DNA of 64,000 nt from Nelumbo lutea (taxonomy: Eukaryota; Streptophyta; Magnoliopsida; Proteales; Nelumbonaceae). The notes under the pieces are model-generated. The model saw only the letters and a list, made by a program, of their open reading frames with translations, was not told the DNA's origin and made no database searches. Of the stretch, positions 1 through 11,849 are shown one piece after another (the first letter of the stretch is position 1; each line of letters starts with the position of its first letter). Both the position numbers and the translations under genes were made by a program. The stretch spans positions 40,580,222 through 40,644,221 of the forward strand of contig JAKGHH010000002.1 of NCBI GenBank assembly GCA_022828595.1, in the 5' to 3' direction.

Positions 1-1515
1 CCTCGACAGCACGAGTAGCCCCTTCAACAGCTTGCGAAGTCGTCTCAGCAGCGTGAAGAGCCTCTTCGGCAGCTTGCGCCTGCCTCGAGCTCCTCTCCAC
101 CTGGGCCGCCAAGGTGTGAATAGAAGAGTTCACCTACAAAAAGAACCGAGTAATTAAAAGAACCAACAGAACAAAAGCCAAAGAGCTCTAAAAAAGGGAA
201 ATCACTTACCACCATGGCATGGGTAACGACACGACAGGCCACTTGGTGTAGAGGGAGATCGGTCCACGCCGCGACCTCCTCGGGGAAAATGGCCTCCTTA
301 CTCTTTTGAAGAGCGTGAGTAGGTGACAACACACTCTTGAAATCCCCAAGGGCCCCCGAGCCTGAGGGCCCAGCTCGCGTATGAGCAAACCAGAGTAAGC
401 AGGAGCACCGGAGTAGGTGGGAGCCCCTGTGTAAGTAGTCTCAGCATAAGGGGCCCCGCCGGCTCCTGCATAGGAGGAACCATCTCGGGCTCCCTAGGCA
501 GATCTTCCGACGGATAATCCGGCACCTCAGGCTCCGCATCCCGGGGCAGCTCGACACGAGTTCGCTTAGCAACCCGCTTCCTCCTCTTCATGCCTTGGAA
601 CAAGTGCCCGCCACAGGTCCCTTGAGAGTCCATCACACCTACGAAAAGAAGTTCGGCATCAGTAAAAAGCAAGAGAGAGCAAGACAGAATCGCTAGGTGA
701 AGAACCTACCCGAACTCAGGCCGGCCACAATAAGCTTGGCCTCCGTCAGATACTGTTGACACTTCAGCCCAAGCCGCGCCCATTGCCGGAGGCCCTTCAC
801 CGTCTCTTTGTCAAGCGTGACGCCGGAGTCGGGAGCGGCCATCCCCCACCCGGTCTGAAACGGCCACCCCAGCACACTTTGCACCCCGAAATAGTCCCGC
901 TTCCATGCCAGGACCTTGTTGGGGAGTTCGTGTAAAAGCTTAAAGCCCGGACGAGGAGACAGGAAGTATGCCCGCCTACGCCCAGGGAGGGACCCGCTTG
1001 CTTCTTAAGCATCAAGATGGAAGAAAAAACCTCCAAGTCTAAAGGAAAGCTCTCTTCGCAAATAGGGAGATTGTCCCCACCAAATTTCGAATGGAGTTCG
1101 GGTGGAGCTGGCCGACTGTCACACCGAAGTGGTTCAAAACTTCGACAAGGAGGGGATGGAAAGGCAATCGCAGCCCGGCAGCGAGCTGCTCCTGGAATAT
1201 CACGATCTCATCAGGACCGTGCTCCCAAGGAAAACTATCCGTAGGGATGAAGTAGGCATACTCCCCGGGCAAGTTATAGTAGTTTATGAGGGATTGGAGT
1301 CCCACAGGCATCATGGTCGAAGGGCCAAACTTGTCTAAAGTCCGACCCCGACGAGAGGTGGACGCCAAACTACCCAAGGTGCCTCGGCCTATGGGTTCAA
1401 CCTCTTCCTCAAGACCTACATCGGGCTCACTAGAACTATCGGGGGATGCAACTCGGTTCGTAGAACCTGCATCGGACCCGCTTGAAGGATTGTCTGAGCT
1501 ATCCGAGCTAGACAT
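1..1515 (-). pseudogene. Antisense three-exon Transposase_28 (gypsy-type) gene, frameshifted and cut by the window edge
   Basis: The start at 1515 opens with an acidic Ser/Asp/Glu-rich leader. A typical Transposase_28-like block follows: a tyrosine/proline segment (YYNLPGEYAYFIP), then LRLPFHPLLVEVLNHFGV and QLHPNS, and further on PRPGFKLLHELPNKVLAWK. Two short introns can be read, 709-639 (71 nt) and 209-134 (76 nt). Both are GT-AG and both keep the frame locally. Exon 3 (133 to the edge) is an Ala/Glu-rich coiled coil. The continuous frame is broken near 1045, 970, 455 and 330 by apparent small indels, so this copy is probably dead. Family function is unknown; such proteins are found only in Gypsy-type elements. 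An ordinary host gene seems less likely, given the polypurine tract and LTR next door. Confidence 0.7.
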
Positions 1516-1679
1516 CGGGGAGTAAAAGATGGATCCCAGGAAAGGTACTCACCCGGAAAGAGGTTGGAGTAGACCACAGGAGCTCGAACGAGCAAAAGGA
1601 ACCTGGGACGCGAACTGAAAAAGCCTGGACGCGAGCTCGAGAGATAACAGAAGTAACAGCGACTGGGGTCCCTCCCCGC

Positions 1680-1687
1680 TATTTATA
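1680..1687 (-). promoter_or_regulatory. TATA box of the antisense gene
   Basis: TATAAATA on the minus strand lies 165 nt upstream of the ATG at 1515. With initiation about 30 nt downstream, the 5' leader would be near 135 nt. It sits inside the element, outside the LTR, and faces against the LTR promoter. Position and sequence are seen; activity is inferred. Confidence 0.5.
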
Positions 1688-2101
1688 TCCATAGTGACCG
1701 AGAAGTGACGGCTCAGATCAAAGCCAATCCGACGGCCCACAGTCACGCTAACCGCACGTCCTGCGAAACCAAGACGTGATTGGCGCACGTCTTCCTGAAA
1801 CGGACGGCGCCGGCGCACGTCTTTTCGAAACTGATGCACGTCTCCTCACAATAAAGGCGGCAGCAACACGACTCTCGAATTTGAGAAAAACGCCTACTGT
1901 CATGTCTCCCAAGCGGCACGCTTTTTGAAAAATCGAAATAAAGCGTGCGCTGTCACGTCTATCAGCATTCAGGCAGGAACCCTGACAACACACCTCGTGC
2001 CATCAGTCAAACAAAATTCAAAGTACGGGGCAAATCCACCTGCCACCTTGCAAACTCCCCGCGCCAAGGCAGGACCCTTAGTGCAGGGAGTGGGGGGCAA
2101 T

Positions 2102-2853
2102 TGATGAAGGGAGATTTGGCCCGACCTCGCAATCACTCCACGTGGAAAAATCAAAAGGCTCGGGACAAATAGCGCACCAATGCACGGGTGTCAAAGGAAC
2201 CAGCAGTCTGAGCTCCCTACTAGGAGACCCGAGCTCCATACAAAGACCTCGAGCCTCATAAGGCAGTGACCCGAACTGGCCCACCTCATGACAGTTCGGG
2301 ACACTCCCCTATCCGAACTCTAGACTTCACCTCGCCTCACCACTCCTGCACTTCACCTCCCAAACGCCAGGCTGACCGAACGTACCACACCTGACACCGA
2401 GGGTGTCCGTATCCAAGGGCGGCGCACCTGACTGACTTTGGGATCTGACGCTTGACAGCCGCACTTCAAACGGCCTCCTGCCACCGCCACCTGCCACCAT
2501 CGTCACCAATCGCAGAGACGACTCCGACAAAAGGAGCAGTGGCGGTTCTGCCCAGCCAGAAGGGATGACATCCGAACTGGCAGGAACTCAGAAATAATCA
2601 TGCCCGATCTGACAGAGCTTGGAAGTGAGTGCACGAGGTGGTTATAAAAGGCTCCCGACCCCCCAAGAACAAGGTATGCAAACTATGCGCTATCTGGTTT
2701 CATTTTGCCTTTGAAAGATTCTAACTTGAGCTTCAGAGCCTCCACACCGGGCCTCCCCCGGAGCGTTTTCACCCTCTTGGTTTCAGGTTCCCCGCAGCTC
2801 CGTTCAGAGGCCAGGTCATTGACAACTAGGACCAGCCGGATTGTGCACCATCA
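2102..2853 (+). repeat. 3' LTR of the Tat-like Gypsy element
   Basis: The LTR starts TGATGAAGGGAGATTTGG and ends GTGCACCATCA, giving TG...CA ends. It is clearly related to the LTRs at 40986-41891 and 45856-46806, sharing the start, the repeated 'CCCGAACTGGCC...AGTTCGGGACAC' motif, the TATA context GTGGTTATAAAAGGC (TATA at 2643-2650) and the last 40 bases. At 752 bp it is shorter than those copies because it has fewer AGTTCGGGACAC repeats. Confidence 0.85.
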
Positions 2854-3299
2854 ATATGTTTATTCCCTAGAGCATTAGAAAGCATGCATCAATTTGTCAT
2901 GTTGGCTTGCAAACATAGTTAACACCCAATCGTGTTTCCTTCTTTTTCTATTATGCATAACTATAAAGAAGAAAGTACAGAACCATGTCTATTCTCTTTC
3001 CCTTGTTTTGGACATTGTTACCTTGCCTAACCCTCTTTTGCCAACATAGGTTTCTGTGACTTCGTTCCAAACATCATATATATTCTGTTACTGTTGAATT
3101 GAACCAGCGGACTAGATTTTGATATTTCTTTTAACTTAAAATTTCTCATCTTTGGCCACTGCCTGCAAGACATGACCAGAATGATTTACTTCTTGAATGT
3201 TTCGTTGATTTGCACTTCTTGAAATCTCTCATAACATCAGTGAATCAAGTCCAAGGTATGAAAGTTGACGAGAAGACAAACCACACACAGTTTACAAAG
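2854..3299. other. Intergenic stretch without recognised features
   Basis: AT-rich DNA directly beyond the LTR end. I see no coding segment or repeat structure that I can name. Confidence 0.5.
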
Positions 3300-4330
3300 G
3301 CATGCATGTGTCTATCACCATACAAGTTTTCCTTGTATGCACTAGATTTGGCTAAGCTATCTACTATGGAATTGAATTCTCTAGGAATCTAGATTAAGTT
3401 GACATTCAAAGAATTCAATATTAGATCACTTGCCTCATCCAAGTAGTGTGCAGCCTCCACAGCCTACCTTTTCCTTCTCCCCAAGCAACTTCATCACATT
3501 ACTACAATCACCTTTGATGTCTAAAGGAGTCGGGCCTAACTCTCTTGCAATACCGAGTCCAGTTAACACAACTATTATTTCAACCTTTTGTAGATCAACA
3601 GTCCCAATTGGACCACAGAATACCCATCCCAGTCTTCCATCCCTCTTAAGCACATCTCCTTTCCCTGATACTCCAGGGTTTCCAAGATCACTTCCATCAA
3701 AGTTCATTATCACCTCCTCCTCTTCTCTTGAATGAGGGAAGCTTGTTACTTTTAATTTGAAGGATTAGGGGAAGAAAAGATCTCCAACATATATAACTAA
3801 AGATTATTCATGGATAGTCCTTTGAACACCTTTGAGTTCAGCACCCACAGATTGCACAAGTAGGATATATGAGAGATCAGGTCACCAACAGATCTCTCTT
3901 TGTTGTCAAAAATCCGATTGTTTCTTTCTTCCCACACCCCCACATTACTTCTTGAACCACTGTGCACCAGTAAACTTTTCCCCTTTTTACTTAGCCCTCT
4001 TCCTTGCCATTGCCAAAGAAAGTTTTCCATACATTCAAGAGTTATCCGGCTATAACCAACAAGGTCTAAGAAATACACCCAAATCTTCCTTTTTCTTTGC
4101 AATGTAAAAGGAGGTGCTCCGCTGATTCACCATTGCTGAGACAAAAGGATGCAAACATGGGGGGGAGGGGAGATGCACATCTTATCTTTGTTTTCCTTCT
4201 ATAACAAAAATCACAAGTGTTTATATTTTTCAAACAAGTCTCCCACACAAAAAAGGAAACTCTAGGATGGATATGGGAAATCCAAATCACAAGAGTTGTA
4301 CTTTCTTTTGAAGAAAAAAATGGTAATTAT
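3300..4330 (-). mobile_element. LINE (L1-type) 3' end: zinc-binding RT tail and RNase H, degenerate
   Basis: Read on the minus strand. The stretch 4290-4066 has the zf-RVT block (HPRVSFFVWETCLKNINTCD, then NGESAEHLLLHC). The stretch 4102-3797 continues with the linker WEERNNRIFDNKERSVGDLI. The stretch 3713-3435 is an RNase H-like domain (NFDGSDLGNPGVSGKG; IKGDCSNVMKLLG). This is the order of domains at the end of plant L1 ORF2 proteins. The frames do not join, so it is a relic. Plus-strand open frames here are shadows. Confidence 0.75.
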
Positions 4331-4838
4331 ATTGCTAGACGTATTAAAATTTAAAAAATGTATAAGTACATCATGTGTATAGTGAGAGGCTATACAAGGA
4401 AGCTTAAACCACACCCAAAAAACTAAACAAAGTTAACTTATGTTATTTCAGTAAAAAAATTGTTATAATAAGAAATAAGAGTTCAAGGGGATATTCCTGA
4501 AACTTCTATTTACTAGCCATGACTGTGCTCTCCCTATCAGCATCGTTAGCACTTCCTCCTCTGGGGTAGGTATGTTGTGGAAAATTCTTGTATTGTGGGC
4601 TGATGCTCGAAGCCACCTTTCCTTAGACCCTTTGTGTTCCATTCTTCTAATACTACCACCAACACAGGTGGAAAGCGTTAACAAATTGAGCTTCCAACTT
4701 AGAAACAAAGGGATCAACACAATAATAAATGGTTTGTAGATTTCATATCATGTGGGAAAAACATATACCTGGTTGATGGGAAACATGGGGTTTCCATACG
4801 TCTATGCACAATTGTCAAGGGCCTAGTTGATAAAATCA

Positions 4839-4873
4839 CCCCCCCCCCCAAAAAAAAAAAAAAAAAAAAAAAG
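4839..4873. repeat. C/A homopolymer tract
   Basis: About ten C followed by about 26 A and then GAAA repeats. It could mark the tail of a retroposed copy on the plus strand, but no body is recognisable. The region 4330-4960 otherwise shows only weak LINE-like frames on the minus strand (4463-4720). Confidence 0.6.
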
Positions 4874-4959
4874 AAAGAAAGAAGGGACTACACATTACAA
4901 ATCCCAGACTCTTGAACTTCAGCAGCAGGAAAGGGTTCTGGTGTTTGAAGTCATTGACA

Positions 4960-5600
4960 ACAGAAACCCAGGACTCCAGTTTACCCATAACCATGCTAAC
5001 TAGCTCTTCCACCTCTTTTCTTTTTTATTAAACTGTATCCTATTTCTCTTGGTCCACATAGTGCCTAACATAGTAGCAGGGACAGATTTCCAAACACATT
5101 TCCTTTCTTTCTCAGCCTTGGAATGTTCCAACACCATAGCAGCTCCTTAACTGATCTTGTGATGGCCCAATAGATCCCTGCAGCTTTGAGGAAGTGCCAC
5201 TAGATTTGAGGAGACATGGATGTCAACAGATTCAGCCACTTGACTACATAAGCCACAATACAGATCCAGCTGGATTTGAACACCCAGGAAACTTAGCTTT
5301 CATGGAGAGTCTGAGTTCTAGATTTGCTTGGTTTGGGAGGCACCCCTGATTGCTCTCACTTAACCTAAGAGCAGAGGATTTTACAGAAAACTGACCATCC
5401 ACACTCCACCTCCACTTCCGTTGAGCTACCTGATTAACATCAACAGCCTGGTCCATCAATAATTGAAGCAAACCTGCTAAAAAACCCAATAAGATTACAT
5501 TTGGGGGGTGGGGATGGATCTCATAACAATATGCAACTGAGGCTTCTTGGTTCTCTGTGAACTGAAAAGGCCAAGGGAAAATTTCTGCCAAGAGAAGTTC
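4960..5600 (-). mobile_element. Second LINE ORF2 fragment
   Basis: Minus-strand frames give a zf-RVT-like segment (KWRWSVDGQFSVKSSALRL, then MKAKF and AGSVLW). Downstream, in broken frames, come LLWCWNIPRLRKKG-like and GPREIGYSLIKKK-like segments. These match the region between reverse transcriptase and RNase H of plant L1 elements. Heavily decayed, and separate from the copy at 3300-4330. Confidence 0.6.
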
Positions 5601-6289
5601 AGCACACCAAGGGTCATTTCTTAATTGTACATACTAAATAGCGTTCTTATAGACTGAAAAAATAACAATGTTATTTATTAATAATATTACTTTTCAAAAA
5701 ATATAGCAAACCATCATATCTAAAAAATGATGGAATTTTAAATAAATTAATTTCAATATCTCAACAACACTCCAACATAATAAGTATTTGATATATGGCC
5801 ATTGCATGCCATAGAATTATTAACAACTAAATAAGGCTATCTATCTATCTATCTATCCATAAAGTTTTAACAGAGAGTTTAACAAAACCAAAAAACACCA
5901 GGTCAGAGGCCTTTTCTCTATTTAATGTGAAGGAGAGAGAGAGAGAGTAACTATTGAGAAAAAGAAAAAGAAATAAACTTTGTATCCATCTCTTCTCTTC
6001 TTTCTTTCTTTTTAAAGCCCTTGGATCTTTCATGTTTTAATGGTAAAAACCCTCAAACAAAGAAGAAATAATAAGGTATGCAATGTTGTTTAAAATAATT
6101 GATCTTTATTTTTACAATTTACTATAAAAATAATTATATACTTTGGACTAATTATATTAATAAATTTTAGCAAAAATCATAAATTATTGATAATTATATA
6201 ATAAAATAATCACTTTTTCAAATTATTTGCTAGTGCTATATTTTAGGGTAACAAAGATCAAAAGGATATATTGATTGTCATCCATTGGA
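5601..6289. other. AT-rich intergenic DNA with microsatellites
   Basis: Contains a (CTAT)n run near 5839-5857 and a (GA)n run near 5934-5948. No gene seen. Confidence 0.5.
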
Positions 6290-8370
6290 AAATTAATTTC
6301 AGAATACTTCTTTTTTATTTTTTATTTTTTTTTGCATTTTCGGTATTTTCAGTATTTTTCATTAATTTACAGCATTTTCCAATAATTTATAGTAATTTTT
6401 TCATTTTCAGTAAATTTTCAACAATTTTCAGGTATTTTTCAATATAATTCACATAAAAAAGTTAATAAAAAATTTCAATAATTTACATTTTATTTTTAGT
6501 AATTACTGAAAATTTTTTAATTAATTTTCAGTATTTTTTCATTAGTTTTGAAATATGTTTTAGAATTAATTTTCAATTAATGTGCATTTTCATAATTTTG
6601 TTGTTCTCAGTATTTTTTTTTCATTATTTTCAATAAGTTTCAAAGTTTTTTCAATTATTCCTTTTTCAATAATTTTTAAAAATGGTTCGATAATTTTCAA
6701 TTGATTTTCAATAAATTTTCACTGGAAAACTAATTACAGCAAAAAACAATATAATTCTTGATCCCTTTTTAGTCCTTTCTTAATGATTTTCATATGCTTT
6801 TCAGAAATACTTTGCGTTTTCTGTATTTCATTATCTTTCACTAATTTTCAGCATTTTCTATATTTTTTAGTAATTTTTCATTTTTTATAATTTTTGAATA
6901 AATTCAGTTTTTATTAATAATTTTCACATAGAAATATTAATCACAATTTGCAATAACTTTAATTTTATTCTCAGTAGTTACTAAAAAATCATTTTAAATT
7001 TTAAATAATTTTTAGAAAAAAAAACACATGGGTAAATTTTGAATAATCTTTAGTAATTTCTCGATAATTTCCCATTGAATTCCAATTAATTATTAGGTGA
7101 CTTTTGCATATGAGTAATTTTCAATATTTTTCAGTATTCAACTTTTTTGTAATCTTCAATAAAATTTAAAAAGTTTTCTTTAATTTCTGAAATTAATGTA
7201 CATTTATATAATTAGTGAGAAAATTAGTAATAAAGAAAATCAGTTGAAATTACAAAAACTATCTTTTAATATTAGTGAAAATTTTTAGTGGATTCTTGAA
7301 GATAATTAAAATAAATAATAAAATATTGATAAGAATTCTTAAAAATATCTACTGAAATTTATAGTTTTGAATATTTGGTCAAATAGTTATTATTGGTAAT
7401 TAATCATTTAAAACCAATTTTTGTATAATTTTCATAAATTTCAAAATTAATAACTAATTACTGAAAATAAAAAATTAAGTTGAAAATTATTATATTAAAC
7501 ATTGATAATTTACTGAAAGTAATGTTTGGTAAATTTCCGTATTTTCAATATTTATTTCACTAATTTTCGGTATTTTCAATAATTATTTCACTAATTTTCA
7601 GCATTTTTCAATAATGTTTGGTATTTTTTTCATTTTTAATAATTTTGAGCAAATTTAAGTTATTTATTAATAATTTTCAAATAGAAATATTAATAAAAGT
7701 TTCAACAATTTTCAGTTTATTTTTACTTTTCTAATTATTTTCAATATTTTAATTATGTTTTAGGTTTTTCATAATTTTCTGTATTTTTAATTAATCTTTA
7801 GCAAAAATCAATGTATATATGGGTAAATTTTGAATAATCTTTAGTAAATTTTTGATAATTTCCATTCGATTATCAATAAAACTTCAGCCAACAGCAATTT
7901 TTTTTTTTTTGCATTTTCATTATTTTCCTTAATTTTCAATATTTTTAAATATTGAAAACATTATTTTTGGTATTTTTTCAATATTATTCAATATCTTTTG
8001 CATATGAGTAATTTTCAGTATTTTCAGCATTTTTATTAATTTTCAAATAAATTTAAAAAAATTTCTTTAATTTCAGTAATTAGTGTGCATTTTTAGAATT
8101 AATGAGAAAATTAGAAATAAAGGAAATCAATTGAAATTACTAAAATTAACTTTCAATGTTAATGAAAATTCTTAGTAGATTCTTGTTGATAAATAAAATA
8201 ATAATAAATATTGATACCAAATTCTTGAAAATAATTGCTGAAATTTATTATTTTGAATATTTTGGCAGTTAGTTATTATTGGTAATTAATCGTGGAAAAG
8301 CAATTTTTATAGAATTTTCATAAATTTGAAAATTAATAACTAATTACTGAAAAGTTGAAAATACTAAAAA
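6290..8370. repeat. AT-rich degenerate tandem duplications
   Basis: Over 2 kb dominated by variants of AATTTTCAGTATTTTTCA. Larger units recur in the same order. The block around 7190-7490 (GAGAAAATTAGTAATAAAG, then TTATTGGTAATTAATC, then AATAACTAATTACTGAAAA) returns at 8080-8370 about 890 bp later. TTTTGCATATGAGTAATTTTC occurs near 7105 and 7990. A third partial copy starts near 6430. There is no coding capacity. It may be an old satellite or an expanded AT-rich element. Confidence 0.7.
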
Positions 8371-8381
8371 TCCCTTAGTTA

Positions 8382-8408
8382 TATTATTATTGTTATTATT
8401 ATTATTAT
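8382..8408. repeat. (ATT)n microsatellite
   Basis: A short ATT/GTT trinucleotide run at the right edge of the AT-rich region. Confidence 0.8.
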
Positions 8409-8409
8409 A

Positions 8410-9640
8410 CAACCGGTGTACTACACGGTTCGGATCTATATGATCCGAACAGTGTTTATCGAAAACGGATCGAAAATGACCCGAATGGTTCGTCTTCTTC
8501 ACCTGCATAGTAAAACAGGTTCTGCGACGCCCCAGGTCACTTTTTTTTTTCATTTTTTTTTTCCGGATTTTTTCCCTTGTAATGGGTAGGTTTGAATGTT
8601 GTACAATATTTTATATATTTTTGAACACAAAAACATTAATGGTTGTAGAAATTGTACTTGAGTTTTGTTCTTGCAACTTTAACCGCAGAACCAACTTGAA
8701 CCTTGTATTTTTCACCAGAGAACGCACCTGAAGCAACATGTTCAAGCATTAAAGAGAATGTTAATGTTAAACCGAAAACGAAGCTGAAAAAAGAAATGCT
8801 AACCAAAGGAAGAAAACAAACCTGGAAATGAAAATCCAAAGAAGAAACCCTTTGCAAAATTGGTCTAAAAGCAACTGTGCAACCAAAAAATGAAGTCCAA
8901 ACGTCTCCGACTATATCAAACAATATTGAAGAGAAGAAAAACAAAAAATGAAGAAAAGAATAGAAAATAAGAACCTGAAATGTCTCTGCAATGTTCTCAG
9001 CTTACAAAACTCTAAAATGTCTCTGCAACTTTGACGAGAAAGTATGAATACTTTTTTGGAGGAAGGAGGGAAAGCTGTTTGGAATACCTAAGTTTTGAAA
9101 CCAAAACTTCTATGCAGGAGATGCTTTTAAAGTCCAAACGTCACAGCTAAGGCTACAAATGTCAAAAGGAAGTTTCCATTTCATGTTTGAATAGATGTAC
9201 TCAATGTTTGCATTGCCAGGTTTATTTTCATGGATCATGAAGCAATTTAATGAATGAAATAATATACAACATTAAATTCGATATAGTCTTAATCTTAATT
9301 TATTAATATAGATATATGCAACTTTTATAATTATGGGCCACTCAATAATCATCCATGATATTGGGGTATATGCTGGGGTACGGAAGAAGGCTATATTTAG
9401 AATTATAATAATAACAAATGTTGGAAGGGAGTTCACTCAATTTATTACTTGACACATCAATTTAAGGATGGGAAGTGTTGACATTTAGAACTTTTCAAAA
9501 GTCAACTTTAGCCTCTTATATGAACCTTCTTATATATTACATAGAAAAAATACCCTCATTCATATTTCTTGAAGGGAAAATTTTTTTCTGCATTAATGTT
9601 AAGGTGGGAATCATGAAAGGCTTAAGTTCAGGTTTAAAAA
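8410..9640. other. Intergenic stretch, nothing recognised
   Basis: Mixed AT-rich sequence with short open frames on both strands that lack recognisable domains. I do not support a gene here. Confidence 0.4.
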
Positions 9641-10150
9641 ATAGGGTAAATTTTTGAAAATTTACTAAAACTTTTTAGAAGTTTGGTGATTGCAATCACC
9701 TCCTCTGAACTTTATAACGCAATTACAAGTAGACCCCCTTTGTTAGAATCCTCTAACAAGAGGCACGGAAGTGTCCAAAATACCCATGCAGTAATTACTG
9801 AAGCTGATTTATATAGGAAAAATACAAAATTTATAAACAACAAAAAAAGAGAAAATTTAAATTTGAAGCTTTATCTTTGAGCGATTGATATGAAGGGCAA
9901 GTTTGGAAAATAAATCAATTTGAAAAAAGAGATCAAAAGGATTTGGACTAGCAACTCGTATAAAGAGAATTTGAAAAATAAACATTTTGGTAAAAAATAA
10001 CCACATGGGTATATTGAACATTTTAATTTCATGCCTCTTTTTAGAGGATTCTAACAAAGGGGGTCAACTTACAACTATGTTAGAAGGTTTAAGGGAGCTG
10101 ATTGCAATTACCAAACTTCAGGGGGCGTTTCAACAATTTACCCTAAAAAT
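9641..10150. mobile_element. MITE with long terminal inverted repeats (Mutator-like)
   Basis: The left arm reads TAGGGTAAATTTTTGAAAAT and continues through TTTGGTGATTGCAATCACC to TTGTTAGAATCCTCTAA. The right arm is its inverse: TTAGAGGATTCTAACAAAG, then GATTGCAATTACCAAACTTC, ending ATTTACCCTA. Arms are about 110 bp. The middle is AT-rich and non-coding. The same family occurs at 32677-33236, with a fragment near 52555-52605. Assignment to Mutator rests on arm length and the 9-bp duplication seen for the 33-kb copy. Confidence 0.75.
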
Positions 10151-10411
10151 AAAACAAAATTATAAGATTGTAAAACTATTAATGTTTGTCGATGAGATCA
10201 TTACTATTGTTAATTTCAAAATATATTATTCTATTTACTAATACAAAAGGCTCAAGACACATTTTAGTATTGAAGGCATATTTGGTAAAGTATTAAATCC
10301 ATTTCTTCCCATCAAAAAAACCCTATTAGTTTTGTGGTCTAAGGGATTGCAAGTTAATAGGTAAACCTAAGGGGAAGTGTTAGTATTTGACCCAAACTTA
10401 ACAGAGAGAAA

Positions 10412-11720
10412 ATTAATTCCATCATCATCATCATCAGCAGGAGCAACAACACCTAAGCCTTGTCCCAACTATATCGGGTTGGCTATATGAATCCTGTTTA
10501 ATTTTCCATTCCATCCCATTTAGTGCCATATACATTGTTAAATTATTGCATTAAGATCATGTCTTATAACACCCATCTAGACCCTTTTTGGTTTGCACCC
10601 AGTTCTTATAGCCCATTGAACTTGTAATTAAATAGTTTTTTTTTGAGAAATTGTTGTATATGCTTTTCTGTGCATGTGTCCAAACCATCTTAATCTACTT
10701 TCTCTCATTTTATCTTCTATTCGAGTTATCCATTTAAGCATTAGCGTTTCTATCATATTCATTTTCTTGACAAGCTATTTCTTAACAGCCCAACATTATA
10801 CTCCGTACAACATAGCTAGCCAAACAATTGTTTTATACTACATTTATAACCTTGTATTTTTTAGTTTTATCACTTATTCATCTAGCATTCACATTTCTAA
10901 CGCTGTCAATTTTTTAACATGTTGTTTCTCAACTGCTTGACACTCCACTCCATATGACATAGTTTCGATTACAATTGTTCTATAGAATTGGCCTTTTAGC
11001 CAAAGTGGTATTAGCTATGACATAAGAATTCAGATGCACCCATGCACCTATCCTCTAATTCCATGGGTGATATCCTCCTCAATCTTTTTAGCTGTTTTGA
11101 ATTATTGAGCCAAGATAATGGAAGAAGTCACATTGAGTTATCTCTTGGTTAGTTGTAAGCATATCTGATTTGCCCTCCTATCATTATTAAATATATATTG
11201 CATATATTATGTTCTACCTGGTCCTACTTATTTAGAAACCTATTGTTTCTAATGAAGTTGTCCATAAGACTTTTCTTTTTTTTTTTCTTCTTTCTTCATT
11301 TGACCCTTTGCTAGTTTCATTAATTAATAATATGTCATCCCTAGTAAACATTAACCAGCATTGGACCCCTCTTGAATTTGTTTAGTGATTTCATCTATTA
11401 CAGCCTAATGCAAGTAAAGAAGTAAGAAGTGCTAAACCTTTAGTGAAGACCCATTCTAATGGTAAAATCTGATGTCTCTCCCACAAAAGTTTTAACATTA
11501 GTTTGTGCGCCCTTGTATATATCTTTAGTTAGGTTCACAAACCTATTTGGGACTTATTTTTTTTCCAAAACCCACCATATTACCTCTCTAGGGACTCTAT
11601 CATATGCTTTTTCAATATCAATAAAAACCATGCGGAGTTCTCTCTCTCCTCTCTTAAATTTCTATCAATAATATTAATGCAACTTACTCTTAAGAAAATA
11701 TACTAATAGATATTGGATTA
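10412..11720 (-). mobile_element. RTE-type LINE, 3' half of the reverse transcriptase, degenerate
   Basis: On the minus strand, 11640-11440 encodes FIDIEKAYDRVPREVIWWVL, then VNLTKDIYKGA and VKTFVGETSDF, then RMGLH. This is the palm region of RTE-clade reverse transcriptases (known form: EKAYDRVPREVLWW). The stretch 11400-11330 has AVIDEITKQIQEG and a decayed catalytic segment (TRDDILLINET for ADD). The end carries the familiar plant RTE tail (antisense: AAGCCTTGTCCCAACTATAT) and a (CAT)n run at 10421-10435, matching RTE's short-repeat tails. Multiple stops. Confidence 0.8.
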
Positions 11721-11849
11721 AACTAATGCAAAATTATCCTTTTTTGATGCCAATCAAAGCTATAAACTTCTCCTGCTCAATTACACCAAATTAATGCTAA
11801 TATGTTTCCTATTTCTTGATAAACCTATGAACCCACCCAGTGCAATTTT

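Larger units (their letters stand above)
1..2101 (+). mobile_element. Internal 3' part of a Tat-like Ty3/Gypsy LTR retrotransposon
   Basis: This is the interior of an LTR element whose left part lies outside the window. Orientation comes from the polypurine tract (AGTGGGGGGCAA, about 2090-2100) directly before a plus-oriented LTR. The same tract-to-LTR junction occurs at 45.85 kb and 26.4 kb. The only recognisable coding DNA runs on the minus strand (1-1515). Tat-lineage Gypsy elements are known to carry extra reading frames between pol and the 3' LTR, sometimes antisense, and this arrangement fits. The stretch 1690-2090 has no convincing gene. Confidence 0.75.

Noticed and set aside
9475..10241. 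Three short plus-strand frames
   Set aside because: They lie in or across a MITE and carry no domain.
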